From Sipunculus nudus (taxonomy: Eukaryota > Annelida > Sipuncula > Golfingiida > Sipunculidae), in contig CM049310.1 of assembly GCA_026874595.1 (NCBI GenBank), forward strand, positions 39,189,558 through 39,253,557: DNA of 64,000 nt, in the 5' to 3' direction. The notes beneath the pieces are model-generated. The model was not told the DNA's origin, made no database searches, and saw only the letters and a program-made list of their open reading frames with translations. A program made the position numbers and the translations under genes. Shown here piece after piece: positions 14,000 through 25,300 of the stretch (positions are counted from its first letter, which is position 1; each line of letters begins with the position of its first letter).

Positions 14000-14044
14000 G
14001 GTGGCTGTTTGCGGAATTTCACTGCCACATCATGTAATGAATCT
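14000..14044 (-). other. LPIN: Lipin 5' UTR segment and splice acceptor
   Basis: Read on the minus strand, the polypyrimidine tract ttctccatctctttacag ends with AG at 14044-14043. A 43-nt untranslated stretch (14042-14000) then leads to the ATG. Lipin therefore very likely has at least one non-coding first exon upstream, at higher coordinates. Confidence 0.75.
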
Positions 14045-16490
14045 GTAAAGAGATGGAGAAAGGTTAATAATGTAAATTACATCCAAATCAAAATTGATAA
14101 AGCACCTGGACAGATCCAGAGCGAGTGTGTAGTCCTACAAAACAGATACATATTTTGTCACAATGTCAGTGTCACACACATTACCCAATTTACCCCATAC
14201 TTTCAGTATTGTAAATTAACTGAGCCACACAGTTTCATGAGATTCCAGCAGTTTGTGGTCTAATCAATCAAATGCATTATAAAATAGATAAAAATATCTT
14301 ATGTAGTAACTGTCATATAAAGGTTACATGAAGATACTTGTAAAAATCTTAGAGGCCACAACATATTGCAATGTACCAGTTATGCTGTTAGAGTAAAAAG
14401 TGTTGTTTCAGGTGACCAGTGTCAATACTTCTACAAACATCAATAATAAAAAAAATATTAAATGATGATTACCTTCCCTAAGCTTAACACTCAACAAGAC
14501 ATCACACAAGCAACTGTTAGCAACATTATCAAGTAGCTGAATTAAAATCCTCATCCCCCAGGCCACAATATATATCTGATCTTCCTGTTAATTGGGAAAT
14601 ATCACAGGATTCACTTTTAGTCATATTAGATGACACTGGGTACACACAAAACCAAGAATATATCATCTGTATTTATAACACCACAACCCAGTTATATAAG
14701 CAATAAGTAGACTAGTTGTTAACATATGAAACTTTCCCAGAAACAGGACCCGTCTGCCATGTACTGATACTGATCACTACAAATGTTTGGGTAAATACCG
14801 TAACAATGTTAGAGACTACACCAGTGTAACTAACAGTGTGATAAAGTAAATACCCAGAGAGACAGACCTTTAGCATACTTATATAAGACCCAAGCCTCTC
14901 CCCATACCACACAGTGGCAGAAAATCTCTATAAGAGGATCACCAAAATATTATAAACAACATAGGCAGATGAGAAATCCAGCAAAATGAAAGCTTTAATG
15001 ATTACTGTATAGGTGTACAGGAGTTGACAATAAACCTACTCACACCAATAAAATGACCAGGTCTTTGTCCTGCGGTATCCTGTGGACAGATCACTAATGA
15101 TCATGCCTGGACAAAAGTGCTGACCTTGTGACCTGAACCTTAACATCAGATACCTGGCTCCCTTTGTTACACCTGTCACCAGTGCCCAGTATCCTAATCA
15201 GCTATCACTTCCTTGCCAGAACTGTTTACATTATAACAATTGGCTCAGGTATCAATTTAATATCATTCCTCTTACTTCTTTTGTTTACTATGCAATAAAA
15301 TTACAACAACCAGATTTGATTATTGTCCATTTGTATTTATTATAGTTCCCTCACATTTTTTTTGTTTCTGCTCCTACTAGTGATTGGCTAATGATCGATT
15401 ATAATCAATGATTGATCAGGCTGATGCAAATAATCCAAGGATCAATCTTACAGTGCCATAATCAATTGCAATATTTTGCATGTAATTTAAGTCTTAGACT
15501 TTGTGATTAGAAAATACTTGTGTGCTCTTACATACATTATGCAAGCAATTTAGAGAAATGTATCCGTTTACGAAAATCCATTAATTCCTAAGTTACTACA
15601 CAGACATGTAGGCTATAGAATTATATAACATTATTAACCTGCATGTAGGCCTACATATCAGTTGAGATGAAGTACTGCTCTGCATATGGGTATGAAAGTA
15701 TATACTTTAAAAAAAAAAACAATTATTTCGGGTTATCAGTCAGTAGAGGTCAAGAAATTTTTGCTGATGATCAATCATGAAATTACAATTGATTCCCAAC
15801 ACTAGCTCCTACCAATGGTTTCACTTAATTGCACAAAAATTCACAAAATTAATTCTGAACTGTAGTATCATGTTTTAAACCATCATGTGAACAGTTACAA
15901 AGGAGTTACTGGCATGATACTGCCCGATTAGTTCCGTTTTAGATCCTGGCAAAGAACAGATTTTCACAAATGTGGCTTAGGACTCAGCAGTCCAGTACCA
16001 AAACCAATAATCTCATCAGGCACAACATACAACATTACTCACAGGTGTTAACCTACAGCTTTAAAATCTTTGCATATATATGTTTGCACACTCACTTAAT
16101 AAGGGAAAAACCTACAAAGAAGAGAATACCTCCCCCCTCCCCCTGTATACTCAATGCAAAACTTCTTTTCTGACAAATTGTGTATGTCTATGTAAATAGC
16201 TAGTAATCTTTTCTATATAGTTAAAAAATGTTATATTATCCATCTAACAAAACTGTCAATTGTTTTCATCCCCTTTGACTTCAGGCTGTAATGTTTATGC
16301 ATGTGGCATTTCCCATGTCTTCTGGATTTCCCATGTAAAAAGTTTCTCCAATCTATAGTCCGTCCCAGTACCCGTGTTCATATGTTTTTCCGGAATAATT
16401 TTTTATACAAGTAAAGCAGTGTAAACCTTTCTTGTCCAAAGGTTGCAGGAGCTATTCCGCTGACTACCTGCGTAAAAAGTAATACCTTAC
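14045..16490 (-). other. Presumed lipin 5' intron
   Basis: Lies between the acceptor before the lipin ATG and the candidate donor at 16490. AT-rich with no recognised repeat or gene. The open frame at 13865-14263 on the plus strand is the antisense of the lipin exon continued into this intron. Confidence 0.45.
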
Positions 16491-16680
16491 CTTGCCTTGA
16501 TTTTATATGAGATCCAATATATGACAAAACAAGCTACAGCGTTTACGACTTATTCCTTGCCCGAGAACTGATAATAAACAAGCCAGTCAAACTAATGACG
16601 TCAGTCAATTGATGGTAACGTGCGACCGATCACTGTGACGTCTTTGTGACGTCACTGTTGTCTAACAAACACCAAACGCA
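16491..16680 (-). other. Candidate lipin non-coding exon 1
   Basis: Minus-strand CAAG|GTAAGGT at 16494-16484 is a near-consensus splice donor; exon sequence would end at 16491. The upstream limit is unknown and the given end is a guess placed beyond the CRE cluster. No other acceptor-donor pair was followed up between here and the lipin ATG, so the link to lipin is inferred from strand, donor quality and position. Confidence 0.4.
16596..16655. promoter_or_regulatory. Cluster of cAMP response elements
   Basis: Two perfect TGACGTCA palindromes at 16596-16603 and 16647-16654 (the latter inside GTGACGTCAC) and a third variant TGACGTCT at 16636-16643 lie within 60 bp. TGACGTCA is the full consensus for CREB/ATF-family bZIP factors. 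The cluster sits about 105-165 bp upstream of the candidate donor at 16490 on the minus strand, a plausible core-promoter position for lipin. Vertebrate lipin 1 is known to respond to cAMP/CREB-coactivator signals; transfer to this gene is inference. Confidence 0.5.
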
Positions 16681-17904
16681 GCCATAGACATGGAAAGTGT
16701 AACATGGAGGAATGTACTGTCTAGCAGTGCCGGGAAGACGCCATTCACGGTATTTCAGCTAAAATAACGCAAAAGAGTTGCAAAGTAAATACTTTTTCAT
16801 GATATATAACAACTTTACACAAAATCGGCGGAATATCTGTATATCTGCTTCAGGCCAAAGGGCATTTTTAAAGAATATTTTAAAAATAATTATCGCGAAA
16901 AAACATGCGGACACGGGTACTGGGACGGACTATACAAGCTACAAATCAGGGGACCCACCATATTTGTCAGATATGATTGAGGCATTTATCTAAATTATCA
17001 GCCGAATTATCTCCATGTCAAGCTGCCGCACAAGTGAAGCAGTTACAGATTATAACTGTTGGAAGAATGATACAGCGATTAAGGCTTACTGTACACATAA
17101 AATTGGTGCCCAGGAGTGATACTATAGGGTACGCATGATAGGTCACATGCAGAATCATAAGTGCAACGTACACCCCCCCCCACCCTGAGTTCACACTACG
17201 GGGAATAAAACATGTAACATGCCTGATATGTAAAGAATTCCATTTTTGGAAATGACTGCATTGTTTTCACATGCAAAATATCAATACCAGCAAAAATATC
17301 TCAATGAAAAAAAAACATTATCTTTACCTGAAGTCTTAAGACTTTAATAAAATGTAAAGTAAATACAGATGTACATATTTTTATAGGTTAACCTGTCAAT
17401 ATTTGACAGATTGGATGAACTCCACTTAACCGTACCACATTTACCGTTGGGCCTGTTAAACTGTCATGTTAACAACTCAACATGAAGCGTCACTAATATT
17501 GGAAATATATAATCATGAACAACAAAGTGACTTGTACTTTGCATTCATCAGCAATGGAAGGTCAAGGCCGTTGAGAAATCGTGTTTTGATTCCGTGACAG
17601 TGCAGAGCCACTTTAATTGTTCGCTGACAGTTCGGAGCTATTCAAGCAAAACTGAACGAAATTATTGAGATTTCTTATGTGGTGTTCATGGGTCCCAAGT
17701 ATTAAAGGCGATAAGATATCAAGACTTTCATGAAAAGCATGAGTATTAGCGTCTATGACTGCGATCACGTCATGCCGGCTGCAACAGTCGTCGTAAAAGG
17801 AAAATCCACAACATCAAAACCGTAGTGAATTCTGCGGTTATGGTGGTAAATTCTGATCCACTTATACCTGAAATTTAAATTAATTAATACCAGAAATAAC
17901 TCAC

Positions 17905-17984
17905 CTTAAATTTAGCGCACACTTGATTGCCAAACGTGTGTGACGAAGCAAAACTTGGGCACCTTTCCTGTGCACACTTATAAA
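17905..17984 (-). promoter_or_regulatory. Candidate alternative TATA promoter and first exon
   Basis: On the minus strand TTTATAAG (17984-17977) is followed 72 bp later by TTAAG|GTGAGTT, an excellent donor with exon end at 17905. A start site about 30 bp after the TATA would give an untranslated exon near 45 nt long, which could splice to the lipin acceptor at 14043. No transcript evidence is available. Confidence 0.3.
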
Positions 17985-18194
17985 GCTCCCTGCCTTGTAC
18001 TATTATGACTTGACCTCACTGACCCACGGTTGACCCAGTTTTCTCTCGTGTGGTGATAGTATGGACTAAAACATCGACGTCGGATGTCAGTTGCCAAGTT
18101 TAATGATGCTTTCTGTTATTCGTCAAGCTATATATGAGAGGAACCAGCAAACACAAGATTCACGAAGTTTGCGAGTGCGTGTTTTTTTCTTTAA

Positions 18195-18263
18195 ATGTAT
18201 ATGTATGTATGTATGTATGTATGTGTGTATGTATGTATGTATGTATGTATGTATGTATGTATG

Positions 18264-18353
<90 letters not shown>
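18195..18353. repeat. Compound microsatellite (TATG)n-(TA)n-(TG)n
   Basis: Tetranucleotide TATG repeats run to about 18266, then TA to about 18324, then TG to 18353. The YVCMYVCM and IYIYIY open frames over it on both strands are artefacts. Confidence 0.98.
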
Positions 18354-18356
<3 letters not shown>

Positions 18357-18778
18357 CCACGGATATCCGCATGCGTGTAACTAAAGGGAAAAGAAAAATC
18401 ACAAGGGCTAGGGATTCCCATGAATTTATTATCTATATAAGATATACATCAAATGATTAATTTTTATTGTTTTCAGCTTTCCAGGAGTGTGCATTTTCAT
18501 GTTAAAAAAACCCACCGAATTTATAATATGCTAACAGCTGCTTCTTATGGGCTGTTTTTTTTTTATATTAGTTTTTATAATTTATATTAGGAAATAAACG
18601 TAAGGCAATTAATATAAGGGATCGTATGCATTATTCTTAAACAATGTGAATAGACTGTCATTCATTACGTATACTATATTTCACATGTTAAAATCAAGTT
18701 TAAATTAATGATTTATGCAATATTCATGAAAATATTCAGATTGTATAGAAAATATCATTGATCTTTCAAATGATTTAC

Positions 18779-19190
18779 CTTGAACCGTATAATGCTGTCG
18801 CTGAAATTAACAGGTTCAACACGATGTTTCAAATTATGCAAGACGATTTCTGTTTCAGCCCTTTCGCTATCATTCCATTTGAATTCCCACATCCAACCTC
18901 CAGATTTTAGTTTGTTCCTGAAATGTTCCGTTATCCAATCACAACGCAGGATGCTTAATGTAATCAACCACGCCCCCCTTAGCAACCCCTCCCACGTGAC
19001 ATCTCCCGCGTTCGGCAACGCGAATCAGCTGATCACGCCACGGGTCTCATGCATACCGTATTGTTATTATACATCGTACGGTGGACTTGTGCAACATAAA
19101 TATATATTATACGCTCTGTGTGGTTCAGTGCGCGTGCCGCACCTCCGGTAAATGTAAACATCACGCCACCTCGACCTCGTGATGTTTCGA
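18779..19190 (-). promoter_or_regulatory. CpG-richer block with a minus-strand donor
   Basis: Sequence from about 18880 to 19190 is markedly richer in GC and CpG than its surroundings. It contains CACGTG (near 18993), GGGGGCGTGG on the minus strand and an ATTGG box, all common in core promoters. On the minus strand it leads to TTCAAG|GTAAATC, a usable donor with exon end at 18779. It may be a third alternative first exon for lipin, or the promoter of a gene on either strand. No coding exon is recognised. Confidence 0.3.
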
Positions 19191-20699
19191 TGAATGATCT
19201 TTTGTTTATTATGGGTAATTTCCTGATATTGTGGATGATTAAGAAAATAGGTGCTTGAGCGCATCAGCTCTCTTAAATTTTTATGATTGATCGAGCATTT
19301 ATTGCGCCTGTTAAATATTGCGTCTTATAAGCTTTCTCGGGCTTTTCTCGTGTAATGCTCTGACCCATGACGTGTCGCTTTTTTTTCACCTGGCATAACA
19401 AGTATTCAGATCCGCATTTAAACGGTCTGTTATTAGAAATAACGATAATGGCATCTATATATAGTTATTATAAATAAAATCACTTGTAAATTATTCTGAC
19501 TAATCGAATATAAAATACTGACTGCGCTTGGTTATACAGCTGATTAAAACAGAAGCTTGAATGTACAGTAGAACACCGTTAAAATGCTGTATTTCAGTTA
19601 GGCCTACGTACACGTTTCGACAGCATTTTAATTAATGAGTAATTGATATAATGTGTTTTGCGGACCATTTGGGGCCGTTTTGCTTATATTTACCCCACCC
19701 CAACAACAGAAGAACTCTGTTGCTTTGTTAAAATATTTGATTAACGAACAGGTGTGTGCTCCAACAGAAATATAAATAGTTGTGTATGTATACATGTATA
19801 CTATATATGTATACATGTATATACGTATACTATATTTTACCGAGACCAAGAGTTAAATGCATTTTTCACATACACACCTGAATATAAAATTTTGTATAAT
19901 TTATTTTTTAAATGCTTCAACTGGACCATTCCTTCAGGACGTATTCATTTTTAAATCAGCGCCACTTGAGTATACTTCAGGAACTCTCTGCATGTAGATT
20001 TTTTTTTATGTGCAGTCACGCGGTGATCGGCTCACTTTGCGTTGAGTCTATTTATAGCACTCTCTCATCGCTTGGTTGCCTGTCATGTATATTTATATGG
20101 CATCATATATGGTTATTTCACACATCTTTAACATCGCCCACCAAGTTCAAAGACCAACCCATTTCAACTCTTAGCCCACCTGACCTAGTGTTTGTCAAAA
20201 TGTGCTTGTATTAATCATATGTGTTGCTCTGTGTGTAGTAAGCATTTAATGCATGGATGAAGTAAAATCTTGTGGAGATATTTGTGTTGAGACAAGCAGG
20301 AGTTTAGTTTCCCCTTTTTTATACCTGGGTTACGATACGGATACAGGTTGACATTTTTTTCTGCCTGAAACCCACAGGCCACTTCTCTGGTGCTGACATC
20401 TCGTGGGTTCATTTTGTACTTCCTGACAACCAACATTGATGCGTCTTAATTTCTACTTTTTTAAATTCTAGCTTTGTTTAAGGGGATATTGAATATAAAA
20501 ATTGTTGCTTTGATTAAATATGAATTTATTTAGAGAATTATGTAATTGATACATCGACCTTTTATATGATGCATTTAGATGAATTCATAGAGTTAATCAG
20601 GTTTTACATATCATTGGTAACTTGTTATTATTTGTAGTCTTGTTTTCCTCAATGTAGAAAGTTTCTGTCTTTGAAATTTTTTTTGTAATTCAGATTTTA
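19191..20699. other. AT-rich DNA, nothing recognised
   Basis: Short open frames on both strands have no domain signatures. Nearly palindromic tatacatgtata runs occur at about 19788-19830. Confidence 0.4.
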
Positions 20700-20774
20700 A
20701 AACTTATATAGCAATGGAAAAATTGGAAGATGCGTATATTTGGTATTAAGCAGAATGGCAATTAACCTTTACAT
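20700..20774 (+). pseudogene. Possible left fragment of the interrupted non-LTR endonuclease
   Basis: The frame just left of the solo LTR, read across the four-base duplication ACAT into 21634, gives an endonuclease-like continuation ending in the YLP motif. It contains one stop and is too short to prove alone. Confidence 0.35.
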
Positions 20775-20947
20775 TGTTACAGATGTCTCTTTTATTGTAT
20801 GCAGCAGTCTTTCATGTGTATGTGCAGGGCTAGCATTGTCCGTTGCCATGGGCGACACGCGAGTAATGCGAACACTGGCATGTAGAAACACAGCGTACTT
20901 TGTTCTAGTTTGTTCTTTGGGCGTGTGTATTATGGGTTCTTTAGATT

Positions 20948-20994
20948 GTTCGGGAAATGGAAAGTTCTCGTCTTGAGGTGAAAAGTTATAAATA
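20948..20994 (+). promoter_or_regulatory. HSE-like array plus TATA box in solo LTR 1
   Basis: Pentamers gTTCg-gGAAa-(t)-gGAAa-gTTCt occupy 20948-20968. TATAAATA is at 20987-20994, 18 bp further. Contiguous alternating nTTCn/nGAAn units are the binding design for heat-shock factor trimers. Equivalent elements stand at the same place in the copy at 60667-61469. Confidence 0.6.
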
Positions 20995-21013
20995 AGGGGC
21001 TGTGTTTAGAGCC

Positions 21014-21017
<4 letters not shown>

Positions 21018-21087
<70 letters not shown>
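21018..21087. repeat. (GA)n microsatellite inside solo LTR 1
   Basis: About 35 GA units starting roughly 25 bp after the TATA box. The minus-strand copy of this LTR has only a short GA-rich stretch here, so this is a local expansion. Confidence 0.97.
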
Positions 21088-21091
<4 letters not shown>

Positions 21092-21633
21092 TTCCAGCGG
21101 ACACAGAAGAGTGTGTGTCAGTTTGTGGACCTTTTTCGATAATTGCAGCAGTTATAGATCTTCTTCGAAATTTGTGACGGATTTTATAGTCTTCAGTTTG
21201 CCTTTGGGATCACTACCCGAACTTCACTTTTGGATTACAACAAATTGATTTTGTGATTGAACTGGACTTTTATTCTCTGAGAAGATTTATGTGAACTGTT
21301 CATCTGGATTTTATGCTTTAAAGGACTTGTTGTCGCTGTGACAGTGGTGGTAGCCAGGTATTGTACCCTTTATTTATTATACTGTGAAATTGTATTGATT
21401 TGCTGTTGTACTGTTGTTATACTGTGTAATTGTATTGATTTAGTGTATTGTAATGTTAGGGTTGTTTTAAGAATAAATTATAATTATTTGTTAACAAAAA
21501 AAAACTGACTTCTATATAAATTCCCCTAGACATTTCAGGATAGTGTTAAAGAATCTGATTTTTTTCTCCATAACAAAATTGATGCTCGTCACGACTACGT
21601 TATTTGTTGATATTATAGGTTCCGTATCAACAT

Positions 21634-23235
21634 GTTATTTGCATATATCTCCCAAGTCCAAACAATGACCCCAATTTTTACACAGTGTATTGATCAACTC
21701 TATGAGCTATATATTTTGGTATTCACTGGAAGGCGAAGTTATTATAGCCGGGGATTTTAATTGTGAAATTAGTGGTTCGAAATGCTCCGGAAAATGAACT
21801 CATAAAAATCCATTATTGCAAAAATTATTAACAGAACTTGATATTATATCATTATGTGTTCAGACAATCTGTAAAAGACCTACATTTTCCTTTGATCCTT
21901 ACCAAAATGGCGAAAAAATAGGTCCAATTGGATATAACTGGGAAAAGTTTAAATGCCAGGTGTCGGCTGTTTCACTTTTTAAAAATGTGATTACAAATAA
22001 ACTGAACTCCTTTACAGTTAATGAAGAAAATGTGATTGATTCTGATGTCATAAGCGTTTATTTTAGATCTATTGTAAGTATTTTACACGAAGCCTCTTAA
22101 AAAATTCGCCCCTCATCGCAAATATATAAATCCTACATTAGACCGAATTGGGACGAAAGCTTGCGTTCACTCCATATAAAAAGGTGTTAAAGGCGAGAGA
22201 ACTATAGACAGGGGAGAACAGACCGAGGGGATGAGAATCTGATTCGTATGTCGCTTATAAAAACGCCAATCGAGAGTTCAGGAGACAGATGAGAGAATAT
22301 CACTTGCGCAGACAGCGGGAATTTTTCGAAGAAATAGATAAATGTGCTGAGGTCGATTTTAATCAATTTGGTCTAAATTTCGCCGTCGTCGCTCGATGTC
22401 ACAATTTAGCTACTAATTTTAAACGGTAAAGTGACTAATGATCTCAAAACGAAAGCTGAAAAATCGGCTAAACATTTTTCGAGGTGTACTCCTATGCATG
22501 CATACATCTGACAGAATCACATTCTGCACATAGCAACTTGGAGCAGGTTTTCATCATTATATACATATCCTAGGTGTTAAATTTATGGGGCAATTCCTGA
22601 CAGGGAAAATATTGGGCACCTGCCGTCTGCTGGTGTGACCTTGCCCTGGCTCGGATAATTATAAGGAGGATTTCAAAAGAGTAATTGATGACAGGATGAG
22701 CGGTTACTCCCGTGAATCACATGACGTTACTGGTAATATACTTGATATTCTTCCTCTGTGGAAAAAGTTGAAAAGGCTATAAGAAGCTGAAAAGCGGTGA
22801 AACTTGCGGTTTAGATTATATTTCCAACGAAAATTTTAAATATGGGAGGAAAGCTTTAGATGAGCATATAACAATTTAATTTAATTTAATTTAATTTAAT
22901 TTAATTCTCGATGTTGGAAAGGTACCTATACAGAGATGAAAACTCTTATAAATACTTATAAATACAAAGGAAAAGTCATTCGAACACTGATAATTATAGA
23001 GGGATTACATTGTTACCCAGTGTATATAAGATGTTAGAGAAGGTTATATTAGCAAGGCTAGAAAATTATCTTAAACTTTGAATATATCTTTTCCTGATGA
23101 AATGCAAAGGGACCGGTGCAGTGAATGCGTCATTTTATTTGTCTGAATGTATAAATCACAACCTAGAAAGACAATCTAAAGTGATTGTTTACTATTTGAA
23201 TAGTTCTAAAGCATTTGATTTTGTTTGGCATAAGG
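21634..23235 (+). pseudogene. Decayed non-LTR retrotransposon ORF2 (endonuclease, part of RT)
   Basis: Non-LTR retrotransposons copy RNA into a nicked target using an APE-type endonuclease and a reverse transcriptase. Readable segments in order are CIYLPSPNNDPNFY (endonuclease YLP motif, about 21642), EGEVIIAGDFNCEIS (GDFN motif, about 21731), LLTELDIISLCVQ (21826) and RPTFSFDP (about 21878). A charged linker follows near 22265, then DNYRGITLLPSVYKMLEKV (start of RT, about 22989), GTGAVNASFYLSECIN (about 23114) and SSKAFDFVWHKG (RT motif A, about 23203). The frame shifts several times. The motif A aspartate before SSKAFD is replaced by asparagine. Copying ends before the catalytic YxDD box, so it cannot encode an active enzyme. 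Clade is uncertain (CR1/L2-like style). Confidence 0.8.
22870..22908. repeat. (AATTT)n short tandem repeat
   Basis: About seven copies of a pentanucleotide inside the decayed non-LTR element. Confidence 0.95.
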
Positions 23236-23239
23236 GTTT

Positions 23240-24921
23240 GTTTTGATATTAATTTTTTTATATTAATTAATTGTAAATTGATCGTGTTATTTTAAACAAA
23301 TGCTGTCAGGGATGCAGAAACAGGAGGTAACCCACTGATGTTTTATCAACTCAGCAGATGGCAGCACCTGTCTACACGCTCAAGGTTAAGTAAACCTATT
23401 ACATCTGCGTTTGTTGTGTGATAGGATGATTTCATCCAGATCCCAGACTTTGTCCTGATATGATTGGCTGGTACACATGTGACATCATGGACTAAATTTT
23501 ATCAACAACTGAGATCTAGTAATGCATGTTGTTTTTAGTCTCTGCTGAAAATTTGGGACTGACAGAATCAGAAATACTTTGCTTTTACTGAGATCTAGAA
23601 TTTTTAGTCACAGGGGATTTCCCAGTGTGTGACGTCACTGCCGAGATGACAGTGCTCATAGATGTGCCAATAGTTTGTGAACAAATCACACAACCTCATA
23701 TTTTTAGTGGAAAAGTAGATAGAAAAAATGTTTTTCTTCCAGGAATTGGGCTTATTATATGTAAAATCTATATTAATATTTTTTTCAGAGGCAATTATGT
23801 TATATGATAATATAATGAGATTTGGAATACGTTTGCTTGACCTCAATGGCGACGATATCGCGCTCCTGTTCATCATGCAGTATCTCCCTTTCTGTGGCAC
23901 AATCTTATTTTATTTTTTTCTATAAAATTTTAAGATAACATATATATGTATCCAGGAAGTCATTTGAGCGTCTACGTTTTACTCCTCTCAAATAAATGAA
24001 AGACCAATTAAAATTCTTAAATTTGCATTTTTATGTTAATATGAGCTATGTATATGTTAAAGTGTTAAAGATAATCATCTGAATAATGAGGATTAGATAT
24101 AAACAGATGAGTGAAGGCTTTTTCTATTTAATATATGTATTTCAATAGGATTATCTCAACATGGGCGGGCGAGTATTTTGCTTTTGAATATGGAATAAGC
24201 ACAGAAAGTAAAATTGCTTAGCTGATATATGAGTGTTTCAAGTGGCATGCATGTCTCAGCATGCACAGGGACATTTTACATATATTTGCTAGCAAGTGAC
24301 CGGACTGGTCGATCAGGTGGATATGATTGCTCCAGAAAGTTTGGGGGTGGTGGGTGGGTTTGGGTGGGAGGGATGGTGTGTTATTTATTAAGCCTTACAT
24401 TTTAATAATTGAATGAACGCGAAGTTTACTACAATGATTCATAGGAGGGGAAATGGATATCTGGATGACATGTTTAGAGATGTTTTTAAAATTATTTATT
24501 TTCCAAGAATTGTGCAAAAAGGTATAATAAGTCATCCTAGGTTCGTTTCATGGTTCAGACGATGATAGTCGCTAGATATGCAGGTAACCGGACGACCCAG
24601 AGAAAACCTCGGGTACGTTGTAGCCTGGTTCCAGGACGACAGGAAACCTTGTTCCAAATTCAGTCAAGACTGCAGGCTTTACACGACATTCATAAACGTT
24701 CGTTTAGTATTAATAGGACAAGAATATGTACAGTGCGGGCGGCAAAACCAAAAGACAATATACCAGTATACTCTATAGTTCCAGCAATATTAGGCATATA
24801 TGTACATTTAATTATTGAACGGCTGGTCTCGTTGCATTGGACCATCCGGCCCCATGAGTCTGCATGGAAACCCTTTATATTAAGCATATACGACTTGCTC
24901 CAATATATCTCAGGCTGGTCA

Positions 24922-24924
<3 letters not shown>
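23240..24924. other. No gene seen
   Basis: AT-rich with a GT-rich patch (24340-24380). The 124-codon frame at 24550-24924 has no recognisable domain and runs into the TA tract; I do not call it. Confidence 0.4.

Positions 24925-24968
<44 letters not shown>
24925..24968. repeat. (TA)n microsatellite
   Basis: About 22 TA units, directly left of a dispersed-repeat copy. Confidence 0.98.
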
Positions 24969-24972
<4 letters not shown>

Positions 24973-25300
24973 CGTGTGTGTGTTTGTTCACGTGATAACG
25001 CACGCAATCATGAACGGAATCCTGTGAAAATTGCAGGGCACCTCGGGGACTTGGCCAACGGAGAATCGATTAGATTTTGGTGCGGATCCGCCTCATTATC
25101 CAGATCCAGAAGGATTTCAAGGGACATTCACAAATGTGCAGTCACATATGCACGATTGGACATTGGGATATGAGCTTAATAAGTAAATGCAAATATTGTA
25201 CCAATGAACCCGGAAATATGGGAGAATAAGTGAATGATAACACGGGTTTTACCCAACATTAAGGACTGCCCACTTTGCGGAGGCGCATTCTGATGCATTT
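24969..25300 (+). repeat. Dispersed repeat R2, copy 1
   Basis: Marked by GTTTGTTCACGTGATAACGC, ACGCAATCATGAACGGA, GATTAGATTTTGGTGCGGAT and a later AATAAGTGAATG phrase. Related copies lie at 36540-37335 (interrupted), 52010-52215 (minus, 3' part) and 53985-54365. No coding frame is conserved between copies, so it looks non-autonomous. Confidence 0.8.

Larger units (their letters stand above)
20775..21629 (+). mobile_element. Solo LTR, heat-shock-type LTR family, copy 1
   Basis: Starts TGTTACAG and ends GTATCA, with ACAT immediately on both sides (20771-20774 and 21630-21633), a likely target-site duplication. It aligns along most of its length with the minus-strand copy at 60667-61469. Shared blocks include GGGGCTGTG after the TATA box, ATTCCAGCGGAC, GTGTGTCAGTTT, GATTTAGTGTATTGTAA, GGGTTGTTTTAAGAATAAAT and CCCCTAGACATTTCA. 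It carries an HSE-like run and TATA box, and a (GA)n expansion where the other copy has only a short GA stretch. No internal region or partner LTR adjoins it. It seems to have landed in the endonuclease region of a non-LTR element. Confidence 0.8.

Noticed and set aside
13865-14263. 132-codon plus-strand open frame
   Set aside because: Antisense to the lipin exon and continuing into its intron; no domain of its own.
18091-18460. Overlapping frames of YVCM and IYIY on both strands
   Set aside because: Translations of a compound microsatellite.
24550-24924. 124-codon plus-strand open frame
   Set aside because: No domain, low conservation-like signal, ends at a TA tract.
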